This document shows positions 43,603-52,305 of a stretch of 64,000 bases of DNA, one piece after another. The stretch comes from Chitinilyticum piscinae (GTDB lineage Bacteria > Pseudomonadota > Gammaproteobacteria > Burkholderiales > Chitinibacteraceae): NCBI RefSeq assembly GCF_015223195.1, contig NZ_JADFUA010000009.1:62001-126000 (forward strand), in the 5' to 3' direction. The translations under genes were made by a program, and so were the position numbers. The notes under the pieces are model-generated. The model saw only the letters and a program-made list of their open reading frames with translations. It was not told the origin of the DNA and ran no database searches. Within the stretch, counting starts at the first letter, position 1. Every line of letters starts with the position of its first letter.

Positions 43603-45866
43603 CAGTTTTTCTTGCTGCCGGCGGCCTTGAGCGGCGGCTTGGCAAGCGCTGCGGCCTGCTGCTTCTCCACCTGCTCGCGCAGGCTGGCGTAATCGACTTC
43701 GTAACGAGGCGTGGCCAGCGGCCCGCGCACCGATACCGGGACGGTCATGCCACGCAGGCCGGCCAACTCGGGCACCTGCGGGTTGGGACTGGCATTGATC
43801 AGGTAATCGATCTCGCCAGCAGCAAAATCGACCACACCATTGCCACGCAGCTTGACGATGCCCGCATCGATACTCATGTCGCTGTTGGTAGCCACACCGT
43901 GCCGCAGAACAAAGCCGGCATTCAGTTCACTGAACGACGTCGCGGCATTGAGCCTGCTGAAATCAACCGGTTCGCCGTTGAGTGCTTTGATCTGCTGGTT
44001 GATTACCCGCAGCGCGGCGGGGAAGTCGACCCCGCGGATCGCCCCCTTGCTGAGCTGCATGTGCACGCTGCCACCCGCAGTGCGGCGGAAGTCGCTCATC
44101 CGGTCCCCCACTGCCGCCACATCCAGTTGCAGGGAGCCGAAGCCCTCGAAACGCCGCGTATCGAGCAAATCATTCAGCAGTGCATTGATATCCATGCGGC
44201 TGAGTGTTTGCTGAACACGCACGGTTGCCTCGGGCTTGCTGGTGTCCAGCTCGAGCCGTCCGGACAAACGTCCGCCGTAAAGGCGTGCAGCCAGCGGATC
44301 CAGCACCAGCTTGCGATCGCTGGCATGCAGGCGGAACGCGAGGTCATTGATGTGCATTTTCTGCAGCACCAGTTCGCCGATACGAATGCTGCCGGTCGCA
44401 TTCATGCGCTCCAGCCACCAGAAATCGAAGGGGCTATCCTGATCCGCAGTCTTGGCACCTTCGGTTACGGCAGGCAGATACGGGCTCAGATCAAGCCGGT
44501 CTACACCCAGATCAACCGAGTACGCCGGATTCACGAAATTCTCGATACCGATGCGAGCATTGAACGGAGAATTATCCAGCGCACCCGCATTATCGAAATA
44601 CAGGGTCTCACTCCCCAGATCGAGTTCGCCACGTCCCTGCAGATCAAAGGGGATGGCTCCGCGCGGCAGACTGCGGTTGCTGTAGTTACCCTGCAGGCGG
44701 TAATCCGGCAGGCGCAGCAGCGAACCATTATGCACTTCCAGCGGGCTGCTGAAATTCAGCGCTAGCGTCTGCTGCGGGCTGCCCAGCTCGACCTGGATGC
44801 GGGCGGCATCGGTGCGCAGAATGCCCTGCTGTGTTCCAGCAAGTGTGGGGACTTCGAATGCGGCCAGGAAGCGGCCCGCCTGGCTCTTCATGTTCACGAG
44901 CATTTTCAGACGGTGCAGGGCCAGCACGCCATTGGCAATGCGGATCTCGGGAACGACCAGCTCCCCGGTCCAGTTCTGCTCGGCCCGCTTGCCCGACGAG
45001 GTCACTTTAAGGTCACCACCGACAAAGCGTAGCGGATTCCAGCTGAAATCCAGGTTGCCCAGCATCGACACCTTGGTGTCCTTCAGCTGGAGGCTGGGGG
45101 CACTGGCACCTTCTTGCTGGACGTCAATCTGCAGATCGGCAATCCGCAGACGGCGTTCCTTCTCGGAATAGCGCATCGCGGCATTGGCAGTGAGGATACC
45201 CTGCCAGAGCCGGGTCTTTTCGTCAGGGCCGACCTGGACAATGCCATTCATGGTCAGACGGCCGTTTTTCGGATCGGACAGATTCTCCAGACTCACATCC
45301 AGCGCCGAAGAGCTGAAGGTCTGGCGGGTAAATTCATCACTGATGCGCATACGCATGTCGTTGAAACGCACGACGTTGAGCGCAACGCGGATTCCGGAGC
45401 CTTCCAGTCGCAGGAGGTCATCGAAGTTGAATGCGCCCTCCCGATCGCGGCGGATGCGCAATTCGGGGCGCTCGATTTCCAGCTCGCGCAGTTTCGGTTT
45501 GCCCCGCAGCAGCGACCACAGATCAAGACGCGCTTCCAGCGAATCCGCCAGGGCGAAGGTTTCGTCCGGACGGTTGGGTTCACTCAGCGAAACCTGCTCC
45601 AGCAGGAGCGCCGGGCGCGGCAGCAGTACCGCACGGGCACGACCATCGATGCGCAGGGTGCGGCCGGTATCGGCACTCAGGCTGCTGACCAGAAACTGCT
45701 TGAGCGTATCGAAAGAGAGGAAGTAGGGAATGCTGCCGATCAGCAGCACACAGGCCAGAACGGTGAGCAGGCAGGAGCGAAAACGGCGGGCGTGCCGCCA
45801 CTCGAGATGCACGTGGTGCTGCCAGTGCCGCGGGTTATGCCAGTCCATGCCGGCTGTTGCTGTCAT
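43602..45866 (-). CDS. AsmA family protein
   Basis: 754 residues; an ATG 18 bases in (45848) is an equal start. One N-terminal membrane helix (~32-50) is followed by the AsmA N-terminal beta-strand region (TGRTLRIDGRARAVLLPRPALLLEQVSLSEPN, SLEARLDLWSLLRGKPKLRELEIERPELRI). A long beta-rich periplasmic body and the C-terminal AsmA domain (ATVRVQQTLSRMDINALLNDLLDTRRFEGFG) follow. The end is GGSVHMQLSKGAIRGVDFPAALR with INASPNPQVPELAG. AsmA-like proteins form lipid-carrying bridges between the membranes. It precedes mutY with a one-base overlap, a common betaproteobacterial order. Confidence 0.88.
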   Translation of the reverse strand: MTATAGMDWHNPRHWQHHVHLEWRHARRFRSCLLTVLACVLLIGSIPYFLSFDTLKQFLVSSLSADTGRTLRIDGRARAVLLPRPALLLEQVSLSEPNRPDETFALADSLEARLDLWSLLRGKPKLRELEIERPELRIRRDREGAFNFDDLLRLEGSGIRVALNVVRFNDMRMRISDEFTRQTFSSSALDVSLENLSDPKNGRLTMNGIVQVGPDEKTRLWQGILTANAAMRYSEKERRLRIADLQIDVQQEGASAPSLQLKDTKVSMLGNLDFSWNPLRFVGGDLKVTSSGKRAEQNWTGELVVPEIRIANGVLALHRLKMLVNMKSQAGRFLAAFEVPTLAGTQQGILRTDAARIQVELGSPQQTLALNFSSPLEVHNGSLLRLPDYRLQGNYSNRSLPRGAIPFDLQGRGELDLGSETLYFDNAGALDNSPFNARIGIENFVNPAYSVDLGVDRLDLSPYLPAVTEGAKTADQDSPFDFWWLERMNATGSIRIGELVLQKMHINDLAFRLHASDRKLVLDPLAARLYGGRLSGRLELDTSKPEATVRVQQTLSRMDINALLNDLLDTRRFEGFGSLQLDVAAVGDRMSDFRRTAGGSVHMQLSKGAIRGVDFPAALRVINQQIKALNGEPVDFSRLNAATSFSELNAGFVLRHGVATNSDMSIDAGIVKLRGNGVVDFAAGEIDYLINASPNPQVPELAGLRGMTVPVSVRGPLATPRYEVDYASLREQVEKQQAAALAKPPLKAAGSKKN

Positions 45867-45956
45867 TCTGCATTCGCGGGATTATGTCCAACACCGAGCA
45901 GAATTTCAAAGCTAAGATGGCAACTTTACGTCAGCTGCGCCTCGGCGGTGCATCTC

Positions 45957-46376
45957 ATGAGCCATCTTTCGACCATCAAGGTACGCGGTTTTCACCTCGA
46001 TCTGTACGGCCACGTCAACAATGCACGCTATCTCGAATTCCTGGAAGAAGCGCGCTGGAACTTCCTCGAAGATGCCGGCAGCCTGGCATGGTTCATGGAG
46101 CACGGCTATTCGCTGGTCATCTCGCGCATTGCGATCGACTATCTGCGCCCTGCCACCATGGGCGACGAGCTGCTGATCGAAACCACGCTGGCCGGGCTGG
46201 CTGCCCGTAGCGGCCACATCCATCAGACCATTCGCCGCAAGGACAACCGCAAGGTTGTGGTCGAAGCCGACATCACCTTTGCGGTGCTGCATGCCGATCA
46301 GCGCGGCGCGCTGAACATCGATGGCGAGATTGCTTGCCGCCTGCAATCCTGCCAGCCCGAAGGAGGGTCGCGATGA
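45957..46376 (+). CDS. Hot-dog fold acyl-CoA thioesterase
   Basis: 139 residues from the ATG at 45957; a far longer open frame upstream is antisense to asmA. The active-site segment DLYGHVNNARYLEFLEEARW has the Asp/His/Asn arrangement of 4-hydroxybenzoyl-CoA thioesterase/YbgC-type enzymes. A hydrophobic central helix and FRRKDNR-type end follow. It should hydrolyse acyl-CoA; chain length cannot be told. Its stop overlaps the next start (ATGA). Confidence 0.85.
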   Translation: MSHLSTIKVRGFHLDLYGHVNNARYLEFLEEARWNFLEDAGSLAWFMEHGYSLVISRIAIDYLRPATMGDELLIETTLAGLAARSGHIHQTIRRKDNRKVVVEADITFAVLHADQRGALNIDGEIACRLQSCQPEGGSR

Positions 46377-46837
46377 AAAAACTGCTTCAACCCCTGATCC
46401 TGCTGGTGGCCCTGGTGCTGGCTGGCTGTGCGGCCAATACCGGCCTGTTCCAGAGGCCGCAGGTGAATATTTCCGGGATCCGTATCGAGGAGCTGGGGCT
46501 CCTGGAACAGCGTTTCGAGCTGCAGCTGCGGGTCAGCAATCCCAATGGCTTTGCCATTCCGCTCGACGGACTCAAGGCCAGCCTGGAGGTCAACGGCAAG
46601 CCGTTCGCCGAGGGGCTGAGCAACCAGAAAATCAGCCTGGCAGCGCTCTCGGATACCACGGTCAAGATCAAGGTGACGTCAAATCTGGCCAGCGCCCTGA
46701 AGACGCTGAACCGGCTGATGGCCGCGGATCAGCCGCTGAACTATCGCGCCACCGGCACGCTCTATCTGCCGATGGTGCCGGGCGGAGTGGACTTCGACCG
46801 CAGCGGCGAAGTACCGATTCTGGACAAACTCAAGTAG
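46373..46837 (+). CDS. LEA14-like (WHy domain) lipoprotein
   Basis: 154 residues. A lipoprotein signal ends VLAGC, then a single beta-sandwich domain with INISGIRIEELGLLEQRFELQLRVSNPNGFAIPLDGLKASLEVNGKPF. This is the pattern of LEA type 2 / WHy (water stress and hypersensitive response) proteins. Bacterial members sit at the outer membrane, and their function is not settled. It is translationally coupled to the thioesterase. The stop TAG ends on the first G of a 47-nt element. Confidence 0.85.
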   Translation: MKKLLQPLILLVALVLAGCAANTGLFQRPQVNISGIRIEELGLLEQRFELQLRVSNPNGFAIPLDGLKASLEVNGKPFAEGLSNQKISLAALSDTTVKIKVTSNLASALKTLNRLMAADQPLNYRATGTLYLPMVPGGVDFDRSGEVPILDKLK

Positions 46838-46883
46838 GTATCGCCCTGTAGCCTTTATACATAAAAGGCCAAACCCCTATACC
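46837..46883. repeat. 47-nt GGTAT-N37-ATACC element, copy 6
   Basis: Exact GGTAT at 46837-46841 and exact ATACC at 46879-46883, total 47 nt. It contains GCCTTTAT / TAAAAGGC, a hairpin that could end either converging transcript. It starts on the last base of one gene and ends seven bases inside the next, so it fills the whole junction. Confidence 0.65.
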
Positions 46884-47644
46884 CCAAGAGGCAAATAAGC
46901 ATCAAAGCGCGTACTTTCGCCCGGGTACTGGAACGATGGCTGCGCACCCGCAAGAAACGGCGCGAGCTTCGGCCGTTTGACGACCACACGCTTGCCGGCC
47001 ACATGGCGAGCGGGGATCAGCAGTGCATCGGCGTCGCGATCGCCACCGATCAGCGTCTGGAAGGCCGCCATTTCTTTCTTGACCTTGGCGCGCTTGTCCG
47101 GCTCGGGAAACATCGGATCAAGAAATACCACATCCCAGCGCTCGCCGCGCCCTGCAGCCTCCTGCAGAAAACCCAGCGCATCGCGATGCACCAGCGTCAT
47201 GCGCGCGGCAATCGCCCGCACCGCGTCATCGTCACTCACTGCGGCCCGCGCCAGCCCGTCTGCGAGCAGCGCGGCAGCCACCGGGTGACGCTCGACCAGC
47301 GTCACGCTGCAGCCCAGACTCGCCAGCACAAAGGCATCACGCCCCTGCCCTGCCGTTGCGTCCAGTATCCGCGGGCGGTAATCGCCCTTGACGCCGATGG
47401 CCCGGGCCACCGGCTGCCCCGCCCCCCCGCCGAACTTGCGCCGGTGCGCACTTGCCCCGCCAGCAAAATCGACGCCGACCACCCCTTTTTCCCCACGACG
47501 ACACAGCACCAGGGCGCCTTCCTGCCAGAACAGCGCACTGTCGGCATCTGCTGGCCAGCTCTCCCAGAGCGGTAGGCCGTACGCCTCGGCCAGTGCCAGC
47601 ACAGCCGAGTCGGCACCTTCACGTATCAGTCCGCAGCTCACCAC
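46877..47644 (-). CDS. rsmJ: 16S rRNA (guanine1516-N2)-methyltransferase
   Basis: 255 residues from a GTG at 47644 (the next codon is also GTG), overlapping mtfA by seven bases. SAM motif I is ILDATAGQGRDAF and the post-I acidic residue sits in VERHPVAAALL. The catalytic motif is VVFLDPMFP, a D-P-M-F-P form seen in N2-guanine methylases of this family. It should methylate G1516 of the small-subunit rRNA. The size matches E. coli RsmJ. Confidence 0.92.
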   Translation of the reverse strand: MVSCGLIREGADSAVLALAEAYGLPLWESWPADADSALFWQEGALVLCRRGEKGVVGVDFAGGASAHRRKFGGGAGQPVARAIGVKGDYRPRILDATAGQGRDAFVLASLGCSVTLVERHPVAAALLADGLARAAVSDDDAVRAIAARMTLVHRDALGFLQEAAGRGERWDVVFLDPMFPEPDKRAKVKKEMAAFQTLIGGDRDADALLIPARHVAGKRVVVKRPKLAPFLAGAQPSFQYPGESTRFDAYLPLGV

Positions 47645-48456
47645 AGCACGCTCTCCATCTCATCCGGAACGGCACGATAGCGGATATCCGGCAGGCGTGC
47701 AGCCGGATCCTGCCGGTAAAATTCGGCCAGTTGCTCATAGACAGCAGGGTATTCGCGCCTGAGCGTATGCGGCCATTCGAAGAAATATTCGCTGAATACG
47801 GCAAAACACTCGGCCGGTGATTCGGCTGCATAGGGATCAATACTGGTGTAGTGCCCCAGATCGGCGCGTTGCTGCAGATGCGTGTACGCCTGCTGGAATA
47901 CCTGCTGCCAGCGCATACCATCCATGCCGGCATGCAGTGGCGGATTGCCATTGGGGTAACCGTTGCGCATATCCAGCTTGTGCGCCAGCTCGTGTATCAC
48001 CACATTCCACGCATCCAGCTCGGGCGAGGCTTGTGCATCCTGCCAGGACAGCACCAGCGCGCCACCCTGATGGGCCATTCCGGAATACGTTTCTTCATAC
48101 TCATGCACCACGCCGATCGGATCAGCCACCCGCATGCGACCGCGGAATTGCGCCGGATACAGCACCACTTCCTGCCAGTCGTCGTAGGCCTCCTTACCCA
48201 GATTCAGCACTGGTAAGGCGGCCTGCGCGGCGAGTCGCGCCAGCCCGGCAGCGTCCGGCTGCAAGCCATCCAGCGCGGTAAACACCTTGCTGGCCAGAAA
48301 GTGATCGGCAATGGCCCGTAGCCGCAGCAATTCATCACTTGTCAGGCCACGAAACAGCCCGCAGGCAGTTGCATGCTGCCAGAGCGAATCGTCGAGCTGC
48401 AGCGCCGGTTGCGCGCCGGCTGCGCCGGAAAATACCCGTTTCAGAAAGGACAGCAT
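47638..48456 (-). CDS. mtfA: Zinc-dependent peptidase of the MtfA family
   Basis: 272 residues. The gluzincin motif HELAH is intact (His155, Glu156, His159 in VVIHELAHKLD). The downstream Glu-rich segment SPAECFAVFSEYFFE supplies the third zinc ligand. MtfA (YeeI, peptidase family M90) is a cytoplasmic aminopeptidase that in E. coli binds the glucose repressor Mlc. Whether it has that partner here is unknown. Confidence 0.93.
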   Translation of the reverse strand: MLSFLKRVFSGAAGAQPALQLDDSLWQHATACGLFRGLTSDELLRLRAIADHFLASKVFTALDGLQPDAAGLARLAAQAALPVLNLGKEAYDDWQEVVLYPAQFRGRMRVADPIGVVHEYEETYSGMAHQGGALVLSWQDAQASPELDAWNVVIHELAHKLDMRNGYPNGNPPLHAGMDGMRWQQVFQQAYTHLQQRADLGHYTSIDPYAAESPAECFAVFSEYFFEWPHTLRREYPAVYEQLAEFYRQDPAARLPDIRYRAVPDEMESVLW

Positions 48457-48565
48457 GCTGAGTTCCGCGAGTGGCCACGTCGGCCCTGCTTACGAGATCG
48501 GGGCTCCGCGCCAAAGTGCAAGGCGGCTTGCGCTACAATTGCTCCTTTTTGCTGTGCGAATCTCA

Positions 48566-49525
48566 ATGAGCCATACCGCCCACGCCAAACTCACCCGTGT
48601 CGCCGCCGGTATTCTGCTGGACGGTCAGGGGCAATTCATGCTCGCGAGCCGCCCGGCCGGCAAAGTCTATGCCGGTTACTGGGAATTTCCCGGCGGAAAA
48701 CTGGAGGAAGGCGAAACACCGCTGGCGGCACTGGAACGCGAGCTGCACGAGGAAATGGGCATCACGGTAAGCATGGCTACTCCCTGGCTGGTGCAGCGTT
48801 TTGTTTATCCGCACGCGCATGTCGAGCTGCATTTTTTCCGCGTGACCGCCTGGCAAGGCGAACCCCACCCAAAAGAAGGCCAGCAGTTTGCCTGGCAGCG
48901 CCCCGGCGCGCTGTCTGTCTCGCCCATCCTGCCCGCCAACGGCCCACTGCTGCGCGGGCTGGCACTGCCACAGCAACTGGTGCTCTCGAATGCCTCCGAA
49001 TTGGGCTGCGCCTTCCTTCCGGCCTTAAAGCGACGGCTTGATGATGGACTGCGCTGGCTGATCCTGCGCGAGCCACAGCTACCCGTCGCCGAGTTCGCCG
49101 CACTGGCGAAACAGGTACAGGCGCTGACGCGGCCTGCCGGCTGCAAGCTGCTGGTGCATGGCGACGTCGCGCTGGCTCGCGAGATTGGCGCTGATGGCGT
49201 GCACTTGAGCAGCCGGCAATTACTGGCGCTGGATCATCGCCCCTCAGGTCTGGACTGGGTCGGTGCATCCACGCACAACACGGCCGAGCTGGCCGCAGCC
49301 GAATCACTGGGGCTGGATTACGTGCTGCTCGGCCACGTCTGCGAGACGGCCAGCCATCCGGGTGCGCCACCGCTGGGCTGGGATGGCTTCGCCGCTTGCC
49401 TCACTTCCGGCTGGTCAGTGCCGGTATATGCACTCGGAGGCATGCACCCCGGCCTGCTGGCAACCGCATTGCAGCACGGCGCACAGGGCATCGCCACACT
49501 GCGCGATGGCTGGGCGCTCGCATGA
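48566..49525 (+). CDS. Nudix hydrolase fused to a TenI/ThiE-like domain
   Basis: 319 residues from the ATG at 48566; a longer frame begins inside the divergent mtfA. The N-terminal ~135 residues are a MutT-like Nudix hydrolase with the box GGKLEEGETPLAALERELHEEMG, which removes oxidised nucleotides such as 8-oxo-dGTP. The C-terminal ~170 residues are a thiamine-phosphate-synthase-like barrel: LLVHGDVALAREIGADGVHL, GASTHNTAELAAAESLGLDYVLLG and VYALGGM. The catalytic thiamine residues cannot be confirmed. This fusion is frequent in beta- and gammaproteobacteria. The stop overlaps the next start. Confidence 0.9.
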   Translation: MSHTAHAKLTRVAAGILLDGQGQFMLASRPAGKVYAGYWEFPGGKLEEGETPLAALERELHEEMGITVSMATPWLVQRFVYPHAHVELHFFRVTAWQGEPHPKEGQQFAWQRPGALSVSPILPANGPLLRGLALPQQLVLSNASELGCAFLPALKRRLDDGLRWLILREPQLPVAEFAALAKQVQALTRPAGCKLLVHGDVALAREIGADGVHLSSRQLLALDHRPSGLDWVGASTHNTAELAAAESLGLDYVLLGHVCETASHPGAPPLGWDGFAACLTSGWSVPVYALGGMHPGLLATALQHGAQGIATLRDGWALA

Positions 49526-49959
49526 CGAAAGCAAAGTTGGCCCTGTCGCTGCTGGCGGCCATCCTCCTGCCCGTGCTGTGGTTCAATGGTGCAGCCATCC
49601 GTGAGCAATGGGAAGGCGCGCCCGCGATGACGCTGCAAGCCCGCTGTGCCAACCCGCAGCTGGGCTGCAGCTTCACGCTGCAAGGACAAGCATACCGGCT
49701 AAGCAGCGATCAGCCACTTCGTGCGGGGACTCCTTTCTTCCTGACCCTGGAAGGGCCTGGGCACAAGGTCAGTGCCTCGTGGCAAATGCAGGGCATGGAA
49801 ATGGGCCCCAATCGCTATCAGTTACAGGCAATCGGCGATGGGCAGTGGCGGACACGGACTGCCTTGCCAGTGTGCAACCAGCAACGGCAAGACTGGGAAC
49901 TGCATCTGCTGATCGACCAGCATCGGGTGGTATTGACGCTCTCTGAGAGAGCAGAATAA
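49522..49959 (+). CDS. Hypothetical membrane-anchored protein
   Basis: 145 residues, overlapping the previous gene by four bases. One N-terminal membrane helix (~5-22, ALSLLAAILLPVLWF) is followed by a periplasmic beta-rich domain with cysteines (LQARCANPQLGCSF, PVCNQQRQDW), likely two disulfides. The middle has SWQMQGMEMGPNRYQLQ, a methionine-rich stretch reminiscent of copper-related or FixH-like periplasmic domains, but this is only a resemblance. Confidence 0.7.
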   Translation: MTKAKLALSLLAAILLPVLWFNGAAIREQWEGAPAMTLQARCANPQLGCSFTLQGQAYRLSSDQPLRAGTPFFLTLEGPGHKVSASWQMQGMEMGPNRYQLQAIGDGQWRTRTALPVCNQQRQDWELHLLIDQHRVVLTLSERAE

Positions 49960-50195
49960 TCAATCGCCATATACATAGCCCCCCATTTAGCGGAATATCT
50001 TTTTCATAAACGCTCTGGAGCACATACCCCTCACCAGCGACACCGGACGGCAGGCCATGCCGGAAATTCACAGCGGCAAGCTCGAAAATCGCGCCATGCC
50101 TTTCCTTGTTTGACATATTCGCGTCATCGCCAACCTCTTGCAGAAATTCGCATAGCTTGTAGATTTAAGGCATTGCCGCTGCTTACGAGCTACCG

Positions 50196-50666
50196 ATGTC
50201 CCGCCTCCCCCACCTTGCCCTGTTGCTACTCACCATCAGCTGGATGCCGCTTGGGAGCGCTGCGGTTTATCAGTGGCGCGACTCGCAGGGCAATGTGCAC
50301 TACACCGACCAGCCCCCGCCAGGAGAAACGGTACGCCAACGCTCCATCCGCAGCAATGTGGTGAGCACCGCCAGCGAAACGGCACAGGGTGCAACCGGAA
50401 AAACAGCGCCTAACAGCAGGATCACCCTGTGGATCGCGCCGGGGTGCGGTGCGGCATGCGAAGACGCCATCGCCCTGCTCGATCGTCGTAAAGTCAGCTA
50501 CGACGTGAAGAATTTTGCTTCGTCCGAAAAGCTCACCATCGAGTTTTTCAACGTGACTGGCACCATGCAGGCGCGGCCACCAGTGCTGCAGATCGGCAGC
50601 AATGTCGTTCAGCCCTGGGACAGTGCCACCTGGGCCGCGGCACTCAGCAGCGCGGGTTACCGCTAA
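50196..50666 (+). CDS. Secreted DUF4124 / glutaredoxin-like protein
   Basis: 156 residues. A signal peptide (~1-22) precedes a DUF4124 domain with VYQWRDSQGNVHYTDQPPPGE, a short beta hairpin found in many proteobacterial envelope proteins. From ~73 a glutaredoxin/thioredoxin-like domain follows. The usual CxxC is replaced by CGAAC (WIAPGCGAACEDAIALLDRR), and cis-Pro lies in PPVLQIG. It may be a periplasmic thiol protein of unknown partner. The upstream 236 bases hold no gene that I can support. Confidence 0.8.
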   Translation: MSRLPHLALLLLTISWMPLGSAAVYQWRDSQGNVHYTDQPPPGETVRQRSIRSNVVSTASETAQGATGKTAPNSRITLWIAPGCGAACEDAIALLDRRKVSYDVKNFASSEKLTIEFFNVTGTMQARPPVLQIGSNVVQPWDSATWAAALSSAGYR

Positions 50667-50736
50667 CCCGGCACCAGGCCGCAGCGAGTACGTCGGAAAT
50701 CCGGTATCCTGCGCACGCCCGCAACCGGAGACCGCC

Positions 50737-51498
50737 ATGCAACTCGCCACCTGGAACGTCAACTCGCTGAAAATCCGCCTGCCGCAAGTGCTGGACTGGC
50801 TGACCACCCATCCCGAGGTGACTGCGCTGTGCTTGCAGGAAACCAAGATGGATGACCCCGTGTTCCCGCGCGAAGCCATCGAAGCCGCTGGATTTCGGGT
50901 AGCCTTTGCCGGGCAGAAGACCTACAACGGCGTAGCCATCATCGCGCGCGATGAGCTGGATGAAGTGATTGTGAACATTCCAGGCTTTCCCGATGAGCAA
51001 AAGCGCGTCATCAGCGCCACCATTGCCGGCGTGCGAGTTGTCTGCGCTTACATCCCCAACGGGCAGGCACTGGACTCGGACAAATATCAGTACAAACTCG
51101 CCTGGCTGGATGCCCTGAGCACCTGGCTGGCCGGCGAACAGCTGCGCTTTGCCCGGTTGGCGCTGCTGGGTGATTACAATATTGCCCCCGAGGATCGCGA
51201 CGCACATGCCAAATGGAGCGATCCACTGCTGGTTTCTCCACCCGAGCGAGCCGCATTCCAGCGTTTGCTCGATCAGGGCTTCAGCGATGTCTTCCGCCAG
51301 TTCGAGCAAGCGGAAAAATCCTTCAGCTGGTGGGATTACCGCGGATTTTCTTTCAAGAAGAACGCCGGCTTGCGGATTGACCATATTCTGGCCACATCCG
51401 AGCTGGCCAGTCGCTGCCGCTCCTGCGTGATTGACGTCGAACCTCGGCGGCACGAGCGTCCGTCCGATCACACCCCTGTGATTGCCAGCTTCGAATAA
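50737..51498 (+). CDS. xthA: Exodeoxyribonuclease III
   Basis: 253 residues from the ATG at 50737 with CGGAG upstream. AP endonuclease family motifs are intact: TWNVNSLKIR (Asn7), LCLQETKMDD (metal-binding Glu35), GDYNIAPEDRDAH, and SDHTPV with the catalytic His at the C terminus. It acts as exonuclease and AP endonuclease in base-excision repair. Length is normal. Confidence 0.93.
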   Translation: MQLATWNVNSLKIRLPQVLDWLTTHPEVTALCLQETKMDDPVFPREAIEAAGFRVAFAGQKTYNGVAIIARDELDEVIVNIPGFPDEQKRVISATIAGVRVVCAYIPNGQALDSDKYQYKLAWLDALSTWLAGEQLRFARLALLGDYNIAPEDRDAHAKWSDPLLVSPPERAAFQRLLDQGFSDVFRQFEQAEKSFSWWDYRGFSFKKNAGLRIDHILATSELASRCRSCVIDVEPRRHERPSDHTPVIASFE

Positions 51499-51566
51499 GA
51501 GCGGCGTCATGTACTGCTGCCTTTTTTTGCGGCACAATGACCGGATTCTGTGAAGCAGGTCACACC

Positions 51567-52235
51567 ATGGACAAAGCCCGTCTCCTTTCCGGCAGCACGC
51601 TGTTCTGCGAGCTGGACGAAGCCGAATTACAATCCCTCGCCGCCCGTGCTGAACTGCGCCACGTAGCTGCCCGGCACACCATCCTTCAGCAAGGCAGCAA
51701 AGGACATGAGATGTACGCGCTGATCCGCGGGCGCTTGCGCGTCTACCGCTGCACGGACGAGGGGCGCGAAATTACGTTGAGCCTGCTCGAAGCCGGAGAT
51801 GTGTTTGGCGAAGTTGCCATGCTTGATGGCGGCCCCCGCTCGGCCAGCATCGATACGCTGGAAGCCTGCGAGCTGCTGGTGCTCAAGCGCGAAGATGTGA
51901 TGGATTATCTGGACAACCATCCCAAGGTGATGCGCCAGCTGATCAGCGCGCTGTGTCAGCGACTGCGCAATGCCGACGAAATGGTCCAGGACACGCTGTT
52001 CCTGCCGCTCCCGCAGCGCCTTGGGAAATGCCTGAAGACACTCGCGGAACAGAATGGCAATGACGTGAATGGCTGGATCGAAATCGACCTGAAATTCACC
52101 CAGCAGGAAGTCGCCAATCTGGTTGGGGCCAGCCGCGAGAGCGTGAACAAGCAGATCAATACCTGGGTGGATCAGGGCAAGATGCTGATGAGCAGCGGCC
52201 GCATCCGCATCAAACCGGATGCCGAGTTACTCTAA
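51567..52235 (+). CDS. Crp/Fnr family transcription regulator 2
   Basis: 222 residues from the ATG at 51567; an ATG 30 bases earlier is possible. The cyclic-nucleotide-binding domain has EMYALIRGRLRVYRCTDEGREITLSLLEAGDVFGEVAMLDGGPRSASI. The FGE(V)A...RSAS pattern is the phosphate-binding cassette of Crp-type domains, with both the Glu and Arg present, so this protein probably binds a cyclic nucleotide. That contrasts with regulator 1. Winged helix: FTQQEVANLVGASRESVNKQINTW. Its targets are not known; cAMP or c-di-GMP control of chitinases or pili is a possibility only. Confidence 0.88.
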   Translation: MDKARLLSGSTLFCELDEAELQSLAARAELRHVAARHTILQQGSKGHEMYALIRGRLRVYRCTDEGREITLSLLEAGDVFGEVAMLDGGPRSASIDTLEACELLVLKREDVMDYLDNHPKVMRQLISALCQRLRNADEMVQDTLFLPLPQRLGKCLKTLAEQNGNDVNGWIEIDLKFTQQEVANLVGASRESVNKQINTWVDQGKMLMSSGRIRIKPDAELL

Positions 52236-52237
52236 CG

Positions 52238-52284
52238 GGTATCTCTCCGAACACCAATAAACAAAAAGCCTTGGGCAACATACC
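52238..52284. repeat. 47-nt GGTAT-N37-ATACC element, copy 7
   Basis: Exact GGTAT at 52238-52242 and exact ATACC at 52280-52284, total 47 nt, starting two bases after the Crp-type gene's stop. Its right end falls in the loop and second arm of the terminator that follows. Confidence 0.62.
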
Positions 52285-52297
52285 CAAGGCTTTTTGT
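52263..52297. terminator. Bidirectional terminator between Crp-type regulator 2 and the transglycosylase gene
   Basis: Stem AAAAAGCCTTGGG / CCCAAGGCTTTTT with loop CAACATA; A and T runs on both sides suit two converging genes. Confidence 0.88.
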
Positions 52298-52305
52298 TTG
52301 GCGTT

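Noticed and set aside
45114-45956. Long open extension upstream of the thioesterase gene
   Set aside because: It is antisense to asmA. The hot-dog domain starts at the ATG at 45957.
49970-49981. Shared 12-mer TATACATAGCCC at 40087-40098 and 49970-49981
   Set aside because: An exact 12-base match twice in 64 kb in AT-rich intergenic DNA is only weakly above chance, and the flanks do not align.
49982-50028. Possible further 47-nt element ending in ATACC
   Set aside because: The right end is exact, but the left end reads CCCAT, three mismatches. I do not count it.
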